DNA of 64,000 nucleotides from SCN-69-37 sp044507065 (GTDB lineage: Bacteria; Acidobacteriota; Vicinamibacteria; Vicinamibacterales; SCN-69-37), in contig JBIQJY010000009.1 of NCBI GenBank assembly GCA_044507065.1, positions 1-64,000 on the forward strand, read 5' to 3'. Positions 1 to 10,283 of the stretch are shown here, in pieces. A program made the translations under genes and the position numbers. The notes under the pieces were generated by a model. It saw only the letters and a list, made by a program, of their open reading frames with translations, was not told where the DNA came from and ran no database searches. How positions within the stretch are numbered: position 1 is the stretch's first letter; the number at the start of each line of letters is the position of its first letter.

Positions 1-20
1 GACGCCGCGCACCCCGCGCG

Positions 21-482
21 TCAATGCCGCCCTCCAGCATCGTCGAGCCACGAGGCGACGGCTGCAGCCAGCGGTTCCGGCTCGTCGGACCCGATGCGGA
101 ACCGCCGCCCGCTCCTGTAGGTGAGCTGGATGCCGCGCGTCCCGGAGACGTTCCACAGCCAGCCGCGCGGCGTCCACCGGATGCCCCAGCCCCAGATCCA
201 GCTGTTGCGCACGACGTCCACCCGCGAGACGTCCCGAAGGACGATACGCCGGCGGATCAGGCCGACGCCCATGCGCACGTCGAGCACACCGTCGGCGACG
301 CGAGTGGTAAGCGTGGCCATCTGGGTGAGCACCACGATCAGCAGGATCGCCACGACGGCCGGCCCGGCCTCCCGCGTGACGGCCGCAGCCACTGCGGCAA
401 GCACCGCGCTCGTGCCAACCATGGCGATGATCACCATTCCCGTCTGCGTGTGCTCGTAGCGCACACCTTTCCGCGCCGGCAT
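21..482 (-). CDS. Small membrane protein with PH-like C-terminal domain
   Basis: A 153-residue protein of unknown function. Residues about 14-58 form two adjacent hydrophobic segments with little between them, followed by a soluble region of about 95 residues rich in Val/Arg beta-strand patterns and Trp (SWIWGWGIRW). This resembles bacterial membrane proteins with a PH-like domain, but I cannot name a family. The start at 482 is chosen because longer forms would overlap the divergent aldo/keto reductase at 499; a GGGGAA sequence lies about 9 bases upstream of it. Its promoter must therefore lie within or across the neighbouring gene's start region. Confidence 0.65.
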   Translation of the reverse strand: MPARKGVRYEHTQTGMVIIAMVGTSAVLAAVAAAVTREAGPAVVAILLIVVLTQMATLTTRVADGVLDVRMGVGLIRRRIVLRDVSRVDVVRNSWIWGWGIRWTPRGWLWNVSGTRGIQLTYRSGRRFRIGSDEPEPLAAAVASWLDDAGGRH

Positions 483-486
483 CTGC

Positions 487-492
487 GATGAT
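487..492 (+). promoter_or_regulatory. Possible -10 box, leaderless aldo/keto reductase
   Basis: GATGAT ends six bases before the ATG at 499. It is a 4/6 match to TATAAT, the weakest member of the series of start-proximal -10 boxes in this window. No -35 is evident. Confidence 0.3.
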
Positions 493-498
493 TCCCCG

Positions 499-1464
499 AT
501 GATGCTACCCGACATCCGCTCGCGACGCCGACTTGGCACGACCGACCTGCACGTCGCCCCCCTCTGCATCGGCACGGCTCCACTTGGCGACATGCCCGAC
601 GCCTACGGCGTGAGCGCCCCCGAGCCGCTCGCGCTGGCCACGCTTCGCGCCGCCTTCGACAGCGCGATCGGCTTCCTCGACACGTCGAACAACTACGGGG
701 ATGGCCGGGCAGAGCGCCGCATCGGCATGGTTCTGCGCGAACGCGGCGGCCTGGGTGACTGGGTCGTGGCGACGAAGGCGGACCGCGACATGAAGACCGG
801 CGACTTCAGCGGAGACCGGATGCGGCGATCGATCGAGGAGAGTCTCGAGCGACTGGGACTCGACCGGCTGCAGTTTGCCTACATCCACGATCCCGAGCAC
901 AGCACGTTCGAATACATCACGGGGCCGGGCGGCGCCCTCGACGCAATGCAGGACCTGCAGCGTCAGGGCGTCATCGGCGGCCTCGGCATCTCCGGCGGCC
1001 CCGTCGATCTGCTCATCCGCTACGTGGAGACCGGGGCGTTTGCCGCTGTCGAGACCCACAACCGGTTCACCCTGCTCAACCGCTCCGCCAACCCGCTGCT
1101 CGATGTCTGCGCCGCCCGCGGCGTCGCAGTCGTGAATGCCGCGCCGTATGGCAGCGGGATCCTGGCCAAGGGCCCCGATGTCGCGGCGCGCTACGCCTAC
1201 CAGGACGCGCCCGCGGCCCTGGTCGATCGCACGCGCCGCATGGCCGCGATCTGCGCGGATCACGATGTGCCACTGGCGGCCGCAGCCCTGCAGTTCTCGA
1301 TGCGCGACCCGCGCGTCACCTCGACCGTCGTGGGGATGACACGACCGGAACGTGTGGCACAGACGCTCGAGCTGGCAGCGGCCCGCATCCCTGACGCGCT
1401 CTGGCCGGCGCTCGACGCGGCCGGCTACGACATGGACGATCCGGAAGCGAATCGGTGGGGATAG
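499..1464 (+). CDS. Aldo/keto reductase
   Basis: A 321-residue NAD(P)H-dependent oxidoreductase of the aldo/keto reductase superfamily, a cytosolic TIM barrel. The N-terminus reads RLGTTDLHVAPLCIGTAPLG, typical of the D-threo-aldose (L-fucose) 1-dehydrogenase-like branch. The catalytic tetrad is visible: Asp61 and Tyr66 in FLDTSNNYGDG, Lys93 in VVATKAD and His130 in FAYIHDPEH. The substrate cannot be set from sequence; a sugar or sugar lactone route is the likeliest by family. A -10-like GATGAT lies at 487-492, six bases before the ATG, and no ribosome-binding site is seen, so it may be leaderless. The gene converges on parE. Confidence 0.9.
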   Translation: MMLPDIRSRRRLGTTDLHVAPLCIGTAPLGDMPDAYGVSAPEPLALATLRAAFDSAIGFLDTSNNYGDGRAERRIGMVLRERGGLGDWVVATKADRDMKTGDFSGDRMRRSIEESLERLGLDRLQFAYIHDPEHSTFEYITGPGGALDAMQDLQRQGVIGGLGISGGPVDLLIRYVETGAFAAVETHNRFTLLNRSANPLLDVCAARGVAVVNAAPYGSGILAKGPDVAARYAYQDAPAALVDRTRRMAAICADHDVPLAAAALQFSMRDPRVTSTVVGMTRPERVAQTLELAAARIPDALWPALDAAGYDMDDPEANRWG

Positions 1465-1476
1465 AGGACAGACTGT

Positions 1477-1508
1477 AAGGCTGCAAGGCTGCAAGGCTGC
1501 AAGGCTGC
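1477..1508. repeat. Octamer tandem repeat (AAGGCTGC)x4
   Basis: Four perfect back-to-back copies of AAGGCTGC fill half of the 60-base gap between the convergent aldo/keto reductase and parE genes. An 8-bp unit is not a codon multiple, so copy-number change would be tolerated only outside genes. No stem-loop is formed by the repeat itself. Confidence 0.95.
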
Positions 1509-1524
1509 GACCTTCCCGGCCGCG

Positions 1525-3447
<1,923 letters not shown>

Positions 3448-3472
3448 GACGGCTACGAATGGTAGCAGGCCC

Positions 3473-4585
3473 TCAACGCGGGCGCAGCGGGGCGCCGGCC
3501 GACGGCGACGCCGCGCGCCAGTCGAAACCCAGGATGTCCGCAAGCGTGGCGGCAATCTGGCTCTGGGACACGGGGTCGTGGTTCGTCCATTCCCCGCGCG
3601 CCTGCCAGCCGGGCACCGCGAAGGCCGCCCACACCCGTGCGGCACCGTCGACAGTCGCGCCGTGGTCGCTCCAGTCCGACGGTCCGTTGCCCCGGCCGTG
3701 GTCGGTCACGATCACGAGCGCGGTCCGGCCCCGGTAGTCGTCCTGCGCCTGCAGCCACGCCCACAGCTCGCGCAGCCAGCCGTCCACCCGATGCAGATGC
3801 TCGATCACCCGGACGTAGCGGCCCTGGTGCGCCCAGTCGTCCGTGTCGTTGAACGCAAACCACTGCACCACCGGGCGATGGCGGGCCAGGTGCGCCATCC
3901 CGAGCCGGAAGGTGAACGCGTCGTAGCGCGAACCGCCCCAGGGAGGCATGGTCTCGCGCTGCAGCCTGTCGATGGCCTGCGTGGCCGCGTCGGAGGACGC
4001 GTAGGACTGGAACCCGGCGTTGGTGAACACGTCGTCGTCGCGCGAGGCCGGGATGGACTGGAACGAACTCCACGACCCGAACAGGGCGACGCGCTCCGGC
4101 GGAACGTCAAGCGACCGCCGCAGGAACTGCAGGATTGTCTCGTGCGGATAGCGGCGGTTGTCGTTCGAGTCGATCTCGTCGTCGTGGGCCACGCCCAGCA
4201 TCAACTCGGCGTAGCCCGGATAGCTGAAGCGATGGCGATTGCCAAGCCGCACGACGCTTCCCTTCGCGGCGTTGCCGGCAATCGATCCGTGCTGTACGAG
4301 CAGCTCGTCCCAGAGAAACGGCATCAGGACCCGGCGGCGCTCGGCGGCATCGGCCCGCCAGTAGTCTCGATGGAGCGGATGGTCTTCGACCTTGTCGTCG
4401 CCGATGCCGGCCTGGAGCAGGTCGCGGTCGAGACCGCCGAACATCTCCTGCGTCCTCACACCGTCAATCGAGACGACAATGAGCCGGTCGGCGGCCGTCG
4501 CCTGCGCGCCCGACGGGACGGCCGCGACAACGACGAGACCGACAGCAGCCACACCGAGGACGGTTCGGGCGATCCACCCATGCAT
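3473..4585 (-). CDS. Exported alkaline-phosphatase-superfamily protein
   Basis: A 370-residue secreted hydrolase-like protein. Residues 1-27 form a signal peptide. The metal-site elements of the alkaline phosphatase/phosphodiesterase fold follow: VVSIDGVRTQEMFGG (Asp metal ligand and a Thr in the nucleophile position), FNDTDDWAHQGRY, and VTDHGRGNG with a later DHG. Such enzymes cleave phosphate mono- or diesters or sulfate esters; the substrate is unknown. The ATG at 4585 is preferred over 4612 because GGGGGAG lies about nine bases upstream and the signal peptide then starts cleanly. It may be read with the upstream peroxiredoxin and downstream parE. Confidence 0.8.
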   Translation of the reverse strand: MHGWIARTVLGVAAVGLVVVAAVPSGAQATAADRLIVVSIDGVRTQEMFGGLDRDLLQAGIGDDKVEDHPLHRDYWRADAAERRRVLMPFLWDELLVQHGSIAGNAAKGSVVRLGNRHRFSYPGYAELMLGVAHDDEIDSNDNRRYPHETILQFLRRSLDVPPERVALFGSWSSFQSIPASRDDDVFTNAGFQSYASSDAATQAIDRLQRETMPPWGGSRYDAFTFRLGMAHLARHRPVVQWFAFNDTDDWAHQGRYVRVIEHLHRVDGWLRELWAWLQAQDDYRGRTALVIVTDHGRGNGPSDWSDHGATVDGAARVWAAFAVPGWQARGEWTNHDPVSQSQIAATLADILGFDWRAASPSAGAPLRPR

Positions 4586-4693
4586 GCCGTCTGCTCCCCC
4601 AGCCATCCGCAACGCCCGAGCGCCGGCATTGTCAGAAGGACGTGCGCCCCGCGGGCGCCTCAGTGTAGCGCGACAGCGAGGCTGCGACCCGTC

Positions 4694-5326
4694 CTAGGCG
4701 GACAGCTTGACGAGCCGCAGATACGGACGCAGCTCCTGCCAGCCCTGGGGGTACTTCGCGCGGGCTTCGTCGGCCGACAGCCCGGGCGGAATGACCACCG
4801 CATCGCCCACGTTCCAGTTGACCGGCGTCGACACCTTTTCCGCGTCGGTCAGCTGCAGGCTGTCGATCGCTCGAAGCAACTCCGCGAAGTTGCGACCCGT
4901 GCTGGGCGGGTAGGTGAGGACCAGCCGGATCTTCTTCTGCGGATCGATGACGAACACGGCCCGTACCGTCACGGTGGGATCGGACTCCGGATGGATCATG
5001 CCGTAGAGACTGGCAACCGATCGATCGGCGTCGGCCAGCATCGGGAAGTTGAGTGCGTGCCCCTGCGTGGCCTCGATGTCGTCCTCCCACCGGCGATGGG
5101 CCTCGACGGCGTCGACCGACAGCCCCAGCGCCTTGACGTTGCGCTTGTCCCATTCGGGCTTGAGGCGCGCGACTTCGCCGAGTTCCGTCGTGCACACGGG
5201 CGTGAAGTTCTTCGGATGGCTGAAGAAGATGGTCCAGGACGTACCGGCCCATTCGTGGAAGCGGATGGGGCCGTGCGTACTCTGCTGTTCGAAGTCCGGG
5301 GCGGTCTGGCCGAGCTGCAATGACAT
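4694..5326 (-). CDS. 1-Cys peroxiredoxin (Prx6 subfamily)
   Basis: A 210-residue thiol peroxidase reducing peroxides in the cytosol. The peroxidatic Cys45 lies in HPKNFTPVCTTELGE, the Prx6 form of the PxxxTxxC motif. I see no other cysteine, so a resolving thiol must come from another molecule. The Prx6-type C-terminal extension is present (STPVNWNVGD, and PPGLSADEARAKYPQGW near the end). GGAGG sits eight bases before the ATG at 5326, one of the clear Shine-Dalgarno sites here. It follows cysI by 34 bases, so it is probably co-transcribed with the sulfite reductase genes. Confidence 0.93.
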   Translation of the reverse strand: MSLQLGQTAPDFEQQSTHGPIRFHEWAGTSWTIFFSHPKNFTPVCTTELGEVARLKPEWDKRNVKALGLSVDAVEAHRRWEDDIEATQGHALNFPMLADADRSVASLYGMIHPESDPTVTVRAVFVIDPQKKIRLVLTYPPSTGRNFAELLRAIDSLQLTDAEKVSTPVNWNVGDAVVIPPGLSADEARAKYPQGWQELRPYLRLVKLSA

Positions 5327-5360
5327 CGTGTCCTCCTGCCGACGACGGGGCGTCGTCGAA

Positions 5361-7091
5361 TCAATCGTTGAAATGGCGGCCCTCGACCACCTCGGCCACG
5401 TAGCCGGCGCGAATGGCGAAGTCGCCAATCGGTTCGCCCGCGTGGCGTTCGTGCGCATAGCGCGCGAACAGGCCGTCGAGCGCCTCGAGGATCGCCGGTT
5501 CGGCCGCGTTCTCGAGATACATCCGGTTGAGGCGCTGGCCGTGCGCGCCGCCGCCGAAGTACAGGTTGTACTTGCCTGGCGCGCGGCCGGTCAGGCCAAT
5601 CTCGGCGATGTAGGGACGCGAGCAGCCGTTCGGGCAGCCGCTCATCCGGATGGTGATCGGTTCGGATCCGAGGCCGTGCCGCTCGAGGATCGTTTCGATC
5701 CGATCGATGAGCGAGGGCAGGTAGCGCTCGCTCTCGGCCATGGCCAGGCCGCAGGTCGGCAGCGCCACGCACGCCATGGAGTTCAGGCGCAGCGCACTGC
5801 GCCGGTTGAGTGCCGCCAGTCCGTGCTCGGCCAGCAGCGCCTCGATGCCGGGTCGCGCGGCGGCCGTCACACCGGCGACGATGATGTTCTGATTGGGCGT
5901 GAGGCGGAAGGTGCCCTCGTGCACCCGCGCGATGGCGCGCAGCCCATCCATCAACGCCGGTTCGCCATTGGCAATCCGGCCGTTCTCGACGAACAGCGTG
6001 AAGTGGTCGCGCCCGTCGTGGCCGCGCACCCAGCCGAGCGCGTCGGCGTTGGACGTGAAATGGAACGGGCGCGCCGGCTCGAAGGCAAATCCCTGGCGTG
6101 CCTCGATCGCCGCGACGATCCAGTCGAGTCCCTTGTCGTCGATGGTGTACTTGAACCGCGCGTGCAGGCGATCGACGCGGTCGCCGTAGTCGCGCTGCAC
6201 GCCCATGACCGCGTCGATCACGGCCGTGACGCGGTCGACCGGCACGTAGCCGATGACGTCGGCCAGGCGCGGATAGGTGTGGGGCGCCGAATCGGTGCGG
6301 CCCATGCCGCCGCCGATGGCCACGTTGAAGCCGGCGAGGTGCCCGTCGCGCTCGATCGCGATGAAGCCGAGGTCCTGCGCGTACACGTCGATGTCGTTCG
6401 ACGGGGGCAGGACGAAGCCGATCTTGAACTTGCGCGGCATGTAGGTCCGGCCGTAGAACGGCTCTTCGGGCTCGGACGTCGCCACGCGTTCGTCGCCGTA
6501 CCAGATCTCGTGGTACGCCCGGGTCTTCGGGATCGCGTGGTTGCTCGCACGCCGGGCGAGGTCGTACACCTCCGCGTGCAGGGCCGAGACGAGCGGGTTG
6601 ACCGAACACATGACCCCGCGCGAGTCATCGCCGCAGGCGGCAATCGTGTCGAGCAGCACCTCGTGCAGCCCGACGATCGTGTCGCGCAGGTGGCGCTTGA
6701 GGATCCAGTGGAACTGGATGGTCTGCCTCGTCGTCAGGCGGATGGTGTTGCCGCCGTAGGCGCGCGCGAGCGCGTCGAGCTGGAGCCACTGCCCGGGCGT
6801 GCAGACGCCGCCGGGCATGCGGACACGCACCATGAAGCAGTAGGCGGGCTCGAGCTTCTGCCGTCGCCGTTCGTCGCGCAGCTCGCGATCGTCCTGCTGG
6901 TAGATGCCGTGGAACTTCAGCAGCTTCGGATCGGTACCGGGCACCGCCCCGGTGATCTGGTCGAGCAGGCCGAGGGCGATGGTCCCGCGCAGCTGGCGGC
7001 TGTTGGCCTTGAGTGTTTCATCGGGTCCGAGGGCCTCGAGCGGCTGCGACACGTCTCGCGCACGGCTCACGTCCGGGCTGGTCGTACTCAT
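5361..7091 (-). CDS. cysI: Sulfite reductase hemoprotein beta subunit
   Basis: A 576-residue siroheme/[4Fe-4S] subunit reducing sulfite to sulfide with six electrons from CysJ, in assimilatory sulfur metabolism. The cluster and siroheme ligands are the CVALPTCGLA and SGCPNGCSR motifs (C-x5-C and C-x3-C spacing) in the C-terminal half. The N-terminal ferredoxin-like repeat has the arginine-rich YGGNTIRLTTRQTIQFHW segment. The length is normal. The ATG at 7091 gives MSTTSPDVS; open frame upstream overlaps cysJ and is rejected. The gap to cysJ is 11 bases, so the two are one operon. Confidence 0.95.
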   Translation of the reverse strand: MSTTSPDVSRARDVSQPLEALGPDETLKANSRQLRGTIALGLLDQITGAVPGTDPKLLKFHGIYQQDDRELRDERRRQKLEPAYCFMVRVRMPGGVCTPGQWLQLDALARAYGGNTIRLTTRQTIQFHWILKRHLRDTIVGLHEVLLDTIAACGDDSRGVMCSVNPLVSALHAEVYDLARRASNHAIPKTRAYHEIWYGDERVATSEPEEPFYGRTYMPRKFKIGFVLPPSNDIDVYAQDLGFIAIERDGHLAGFNVAIGGGMGRTDSAPHTYPRLADVIGYVPVDRVTAVIDAVMGVQRDYGDRVDRLHARFKYTIDDKGLDWIVAAIEARQGFAFEPARPFHFTSNADALGWVRGHDGRDHFTLFVENGRIANGEPALMDGLRAIARVHEGTFRLTPNQNIIVAGVTAAARPGIEALLAEHGLAALNRRSALRLNSMACVALPTCGLAMAESERYLPSLIDRIETILERHGLGSEPITIRMSGCPNGCSRPYIAEIGLTGRAPGKYNLYFGGGAHGQRLNRMYLENAAEPAILEALDGLFARYAHERHAGEPIGDFAIRAGYVAEVVEGRHFND

Positions 7092-7102
7092 GGCATCTGG
7101 CT

Positions 7103-8932
7103 CTAGTAGACGTCGCGCTGATAGCGGCGATCCTGCTGCATCGCGCGCAGGTAGTCCTCGGCGCCCTCGCGGTCGCGGCCGCCCGCGCACTCGATCACCG
7201 TGGCAAGCGCCTCGTGGACGTCGGGCGCCAGGCCCGTCGCATCGCCGCAGACGTAGACGTGCGCGCCCTCTTCCATCCACGCGTACACGTCGCGCGCGCG
7301 TTCGATGATCCGGTGCTGGACGTAGGTCCGCGTGGTCGTGTCGCGCGAGAACGCCACGTCCATCCGGTCGAGGACCTGACGCTTGAGCAGGTCCTGCCAC
7401 TCGGTCTGGTACAGGAAATCGGTGCGCGAGTGCCGATCGCCGAAGAACAGCCAGCTGCGGCCGCTGGCCTCCCGCGCATCGCGCTCCTGCATGAAGGCAC
7501 GATAGGGCGCGACCCCCGTGCCGGCGCCAATCATCACGATGGGCACGTCGTCGGCCGGCAGACGGAAATGCGGGTTGGCGCGCACGTAGACGGGCAGCGT
7601 GACGCCGTGCGGGCAGCGATCGGCCAGGTGGCCGGATGCGACACCCGTTCGCGACAGCTCGTGCAGCACGTAGCGCACCGTCGAAACGGTCAGGTGGACT
7701 TCATCGGGCACGAACGCCTGGCTCGACGCAATCGAGTAGAGCCTCGGCTGCAGCGGTCGCAGCGCGCGAAGCACGGCATCCGGTGCCACGCCTGTCACCG
7801 GGTACAGCCCCAGGATGTCGATGGCGTGATGGGTCCGCAGGAACGTCGAGCGCTCCGCGGCGTGCTCCGGCCGCGTCAGCCGCTTGAGCACGGCCGAGTC
7901 CGACACGCCAGCCCACTCTTCGATGAAGCGTGGCGTGGCAATCGTGATCTCGAAGTCGGCCACGAGCGCATCCCCCAGAGTGGTGACCCGATCCTGCACG
8001 CGAACGGGCGCGTCGGCCGGCAGGCCGACCCGGTCGAGGAACGCGGTTACGAGCGACGGATCGTTGCGTGCCACGACGCCGAGCGCGTCACCCGGCGCAA
8101 AGGCCAGGGCACCTTCGGGGAACGACAGCTCGATGTGCCGGGTCTCGCGGGTCGATCCGCGCCCGGTCAGCACGAGATTCTCGGCGACGACGGCGTCAAG
8201 CGGACGCTTGCGGTCGACGACGGGCGCGGCGGCAGGACGGGGCACCGACGCGCCCGTGGCCTGTGCCTGCGTCGACACGAGCGTGTCGACGACGGCATCC
8301 ATCCACGAGGCCGCGGGCGCGTCGAAGTCGACATCGCACTGCACGCACGCATGGAGGCGCGTGGCGCCCAGAGCCTCCAGTCGTACATCGATCCTGCACC
8401 CGGCCGCGCAGAAGTGTTCGTACGAGGAGTCGCCCAGGGCGAGCACGGCGTACCGCGTCGGCGCCAGGTTCGGCGCCTTGCGGCTGTCGAGGAACTCGAA
8501 GAAGCCGACGGCCGGCTGGGGTGGATCGCCGTCGCCATACGTGCTGGTGATCACGAGCAGGTCCTGCTCGTCCTTCAGCCGACGCGGCGCATAGTCGGCC
8601 ATGTCGACGACAACGGCTTGGAGGCCGAGCACCTTCGTTCGCTCGGCCAGCGTGCGCGCGAGCGCCGCGCTGTTGCCGGTTTCGCTGCCGTAGAGGATGG
8701 TCAGGCGGCGGGCGCCGGGAGTACTCCCCGGGGCCGCCCCGGCAGCGGCGGCGGGCGCCGACGCCAGTCCGGCCGGGCCGCTCAACCCGAGCAGGAAGCC
8801 GCTCGCCCACAGTGCCTGCGGCGCGGTCAACGACCGCGCCAGCGCCTGAAGGGCCTCCCATTGCTCCGGAGCGAGGATCCCGGGCCGCTGGGCCGCGTCG
8901 GACGCCGGCTCGGTGAGCACGGACGTCACCAC
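7103..8932 (-). CDS. cysJ: Sulfite reductase flavoprotein alpha subunit
   Basis: A 609-residue diflavin reductase passing electrons from NADPH through FAD and FMN to CysI. In order: an N-terminal leader of about 75 residues with a hydrophobic patch, a flavodoxin domain beginning LTILYGSETGNSAALA, an FAD domain with RLYSIASSQ, and an NADPH domain with IGAGTGVAPYRAF and VYVCGDATGLAPDV. The protein ends in YQRDVY, the aromatic C-terminus usual for CysJ. Two GTG codons in tandem are possible starts. The LysR gene diverges 184 bases upstream and is the likely regulator. Confidence 0.94.
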   Translation of the reverse strand: MVTSVLTEPASDAAQRPGILAPEQWEALQALARSLTAPQALWASGFLLGLSGPAGLASAPAAAAGAAPGSTPGARRLTILYGSETGNSAALARTLAERTKVLGLQAVVVDMADYAPRRLKDEQDLLVITSTYGDGDPPQPAVGFFEFLDSRKAPNLAPTRYAVLALGDSSYEHFCAAGCRIDVRLEALGATRLHACVQCDVDFDAPAASWMDAVVDTLVSTQAQATGASVPRPAAAPVVDRKRPLDAVVAENLVLTGRGSTRETRHIELSFPEGALAFAPGDALGVVARNDPSLVTAFLDRVGLPADAPVRVQDRVTTLGDALVADFEITIATPRFIEEWAGVSDSAVLKRLTRPEHAAERSTFLRTHHAIDILGLYPVTGVAPDAVLRALRPLQPRLYSIASSQAFVPDEVHLTVSTVRYVLHELSRTGVASGHLADRCPHGVTLPVYVRANPHFRLPADDVPIVMIGAGTGVAPYRAFMQERDAREASGRSWLFFGDRHSRTDFLYQTEWQDLLKRQVLDRMDVAFSRDTTTRTYVQHRIIERARDVYAWMEEGAHVYVCGDATGLAPDVHEALATVIECAGGRDREGAEDYLRAMQQDRRYQRDVY

Positions 8933-8994
8933 GTGCCGCCTTCTTCCCCGACCCGCGACGATCGGCTGTTGATGGTTGTGTGTGAAAGTGTGAC

Positions 8995-9019
8995 CACGAT
9001 CGAACGAACGCCGATCGTG
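8995..9019. promoter_or_regulatory. Inverted repeat, candidate LysR operator
   Basis: CACGATCG and CGATCGTG are perfect 8-bp inverted arms separated by nine bases. The dyad lies midway in the 184-bp divergent region between cysJ and the LysR gene, where such regulators bind. CGATCG is common in GC-rich DNA, so chance cannot be excluded. Confidence 0.4.
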
Positions 9020-9116
9020 TCATCGCGATCCCGGCACGACAAGCGAATGTTCTTGCGCGATGTACCCAGAATTCGTGATGGATTGCACGGGTCGGGTTAC
9101 CATCGGCGTCCAGACG

Positions 9117-9962
9117 ATGGATATCGATCAGGCAAGAACGTTCCTGGCCGTTGTCGCACACGGCAGCTTCGTCGCCGCGGGCGAACAGCTGCACGTCACG
9201 CAGACAGCCGTGAGCGCCCGGATTCGCAGCCTCGAGGACCAGCTGGGCATGCGGCTGTTCGTGCGCGACAAGTCCGGGGCGCGCCTGACCTCCGCGGGCG
9301 ATCGGTTCGTTCGGTACGCGACAGCGCTCGTGACAGTCTGGGAAGACGCGCGACAGCAGGTCACGCTGCCGGCCGGCCGCGCCGACGTGATTCGGATCGG
9401 CGGCGAGCCGAGCCTGTGGAATCCGCTGCTGGCCGACTGGCTGCTCTGGATGCATCGGCACTGCCCCGACGTCGCCGTCCGCGTCGAGGTCGAGATTGCC
9501 GGCCGGCTCGTCGAGCGCCTGCAGGACGGCACCCTCGACATCGCAATCGTCTACGGCCCGCCGCAGCGGCACGGCCTGATCGTCGAGTTGCTGGCCGAGG
9601 AAAAGCTCGTGATGGTGACGACCAGCGGCGACGGCCGGTGGGACGCCGACACCTACGTTCACGTCGACTGGGGCTCGGCGTTCACGTCGAGCAGCCGCGC
9701 GGCGTTTCCCGACCTCGGCAGTCCTGCCGTGTCGACATCGCTCGGCCCGCTCGCGCTGATGCACCTGCTCGCGGTCGGCGGCTCGGGCTACTTCCGCTCG
9801 GGCGCGGTGGCCGAGCTCGTGGCGGAGGGGCGCGTCGTCAAGGTGCCCGGCGCGCCGGAGTTTTCGCACTCGGTCTACGCCGTCTACCCGTCGCGTCCCG
9901 GGCAGGAGACCCTCGAGCGCGTGCGCGCGGGCCTTCGGGCCAGCATGGGCGGACCCTCGTGA
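9117..9962 (+). CDS. LysR-family transcriptional regulator
   Basis: A 281-residue LysR-type regulator. Residues 1-60 form the winged helix-turn-helix (ARTFLAVVAHGSFVAAGEQL, then VTQTAVSARIRSLEDQLGMRLF); the rest is the periplasmic-binding-protein-like effector domain. The ATG at 9117 (MDIDQARTF) is where family homology begins. Divergent placement against cysJ suggests control of sulfite reduction, in the manner of CysB or Cbl, but the effector (for example a serine derivative or a sulfur compound) is not evident. It is followed closely by yhbY, with 19 bases between. Confidence 0.9.
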   Translation: MDIDQARTFLAVVAHGSFVAAGEQLHVTQTAVSARIRSLEDQLGMRLFVRDKSGARLTSAGDRFVRYATALVTVWEDARQQVTLPAGRADVIRIGGEPSLWNPLLADWLLWMHRHCPDVAVRVEVEIAGRLVERLQDGTLDIAIVYGPPQRHGLIVELLAEEKLVMVTTSGDGRWDADTYVHVDWGSAFTSSSRAAFPDLGSPAVSTSLGPLALMHLLAVGGSGYFRSGAVAELVAEGRVVKVPGAPEFSHSVYAVYPSRPGQETLERVRAGLRASMGGPS

Positions 9963-9981
9963 TAGTGTGCTGTCCGGTCCG

Positions 9982-10275
9982 ATGACTTCGACGTTGACGT
10001 CCCGGGAACGCAGCACCCTCAAGGCCCGTGCCCATCACCTCAAGCCGGTCGTCCGCCTCGGACAGGCCGGGCTGTCCGACCCGTTCATCGCGGAAGTCGA
10101 TCGTGCGCTGGCCGATCACGAGTTGATCAAGGTGCAGGTCGATCTCGACGATCGCGAGGCGCGCAGCGCCGCGGGCCTCGAGATCTGCAGCTGTACCGGT
10201 GCGACAGCGGTGCAGCAGGTTGGCAAGGTGCTGGTCTTGTGGAGGCCGAAGCCCGACGATGCCGGCACGCCGTAG
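9982..10275 (+). CDS. yhbY: CRS1-YhbY domain RNA-binding protein
   Basis: A 97-residue single-domain protein of the YhbY family, which associates with pre-50S ribosomal particles. Family signatures are RSTLKARAHHLKPVVRLGQ, GLSDPFIAEVDRALADHELI and the late QQVGKVLVLWR. The GxxG RNA-binding loop is represented by CSCTGATAVQQVG, with substitutions. The ATG at 9982 matches the usual start. The stop codon TAG abuts the stop of the convergent OB-fold gene with no gap. Confidence 0.88.
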   Translation: MTSTLTSRERSTLKARAHHLKPVVRLGQAGLSDPFIAEVDRALADHELIKVQVDLDDREARSAAGLEICSCTGATAVQQVGKVLVLWRPKPDDAGTP

Positions 10276-10283
10276 CTACGGCG
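10268..10283. repeat. 16-bp palindrome spanning two abutting stop codons
   Basis: CGCCGTAGCTACGGCG is a perfect palindrome centred on TAG|CTA, which are the stop codons of yhbY (plus) and the OB-fold gene (minus). The two genes therefore converge with zero intergenic bases. Confidence 0.95.

Noticed and set aside
4620..4680. A GCGCCC/GGGCGC hairpin between the peroxiredoxin and phosphatase-like genes as a terminator.
   Set aside because: The stem is only six base pairs and no T tract follows; GC-rich chance pairing is likely.
7013..9985. A 990-codon open frame on the plus strand opposite cysJ and part of cysI, running into the LysR gene in another frame.
   Set aside because: Composition is that of a GC-bias shadow; cysJ, cysI and the LysR gene all have complete conserved motifs in their own frames.
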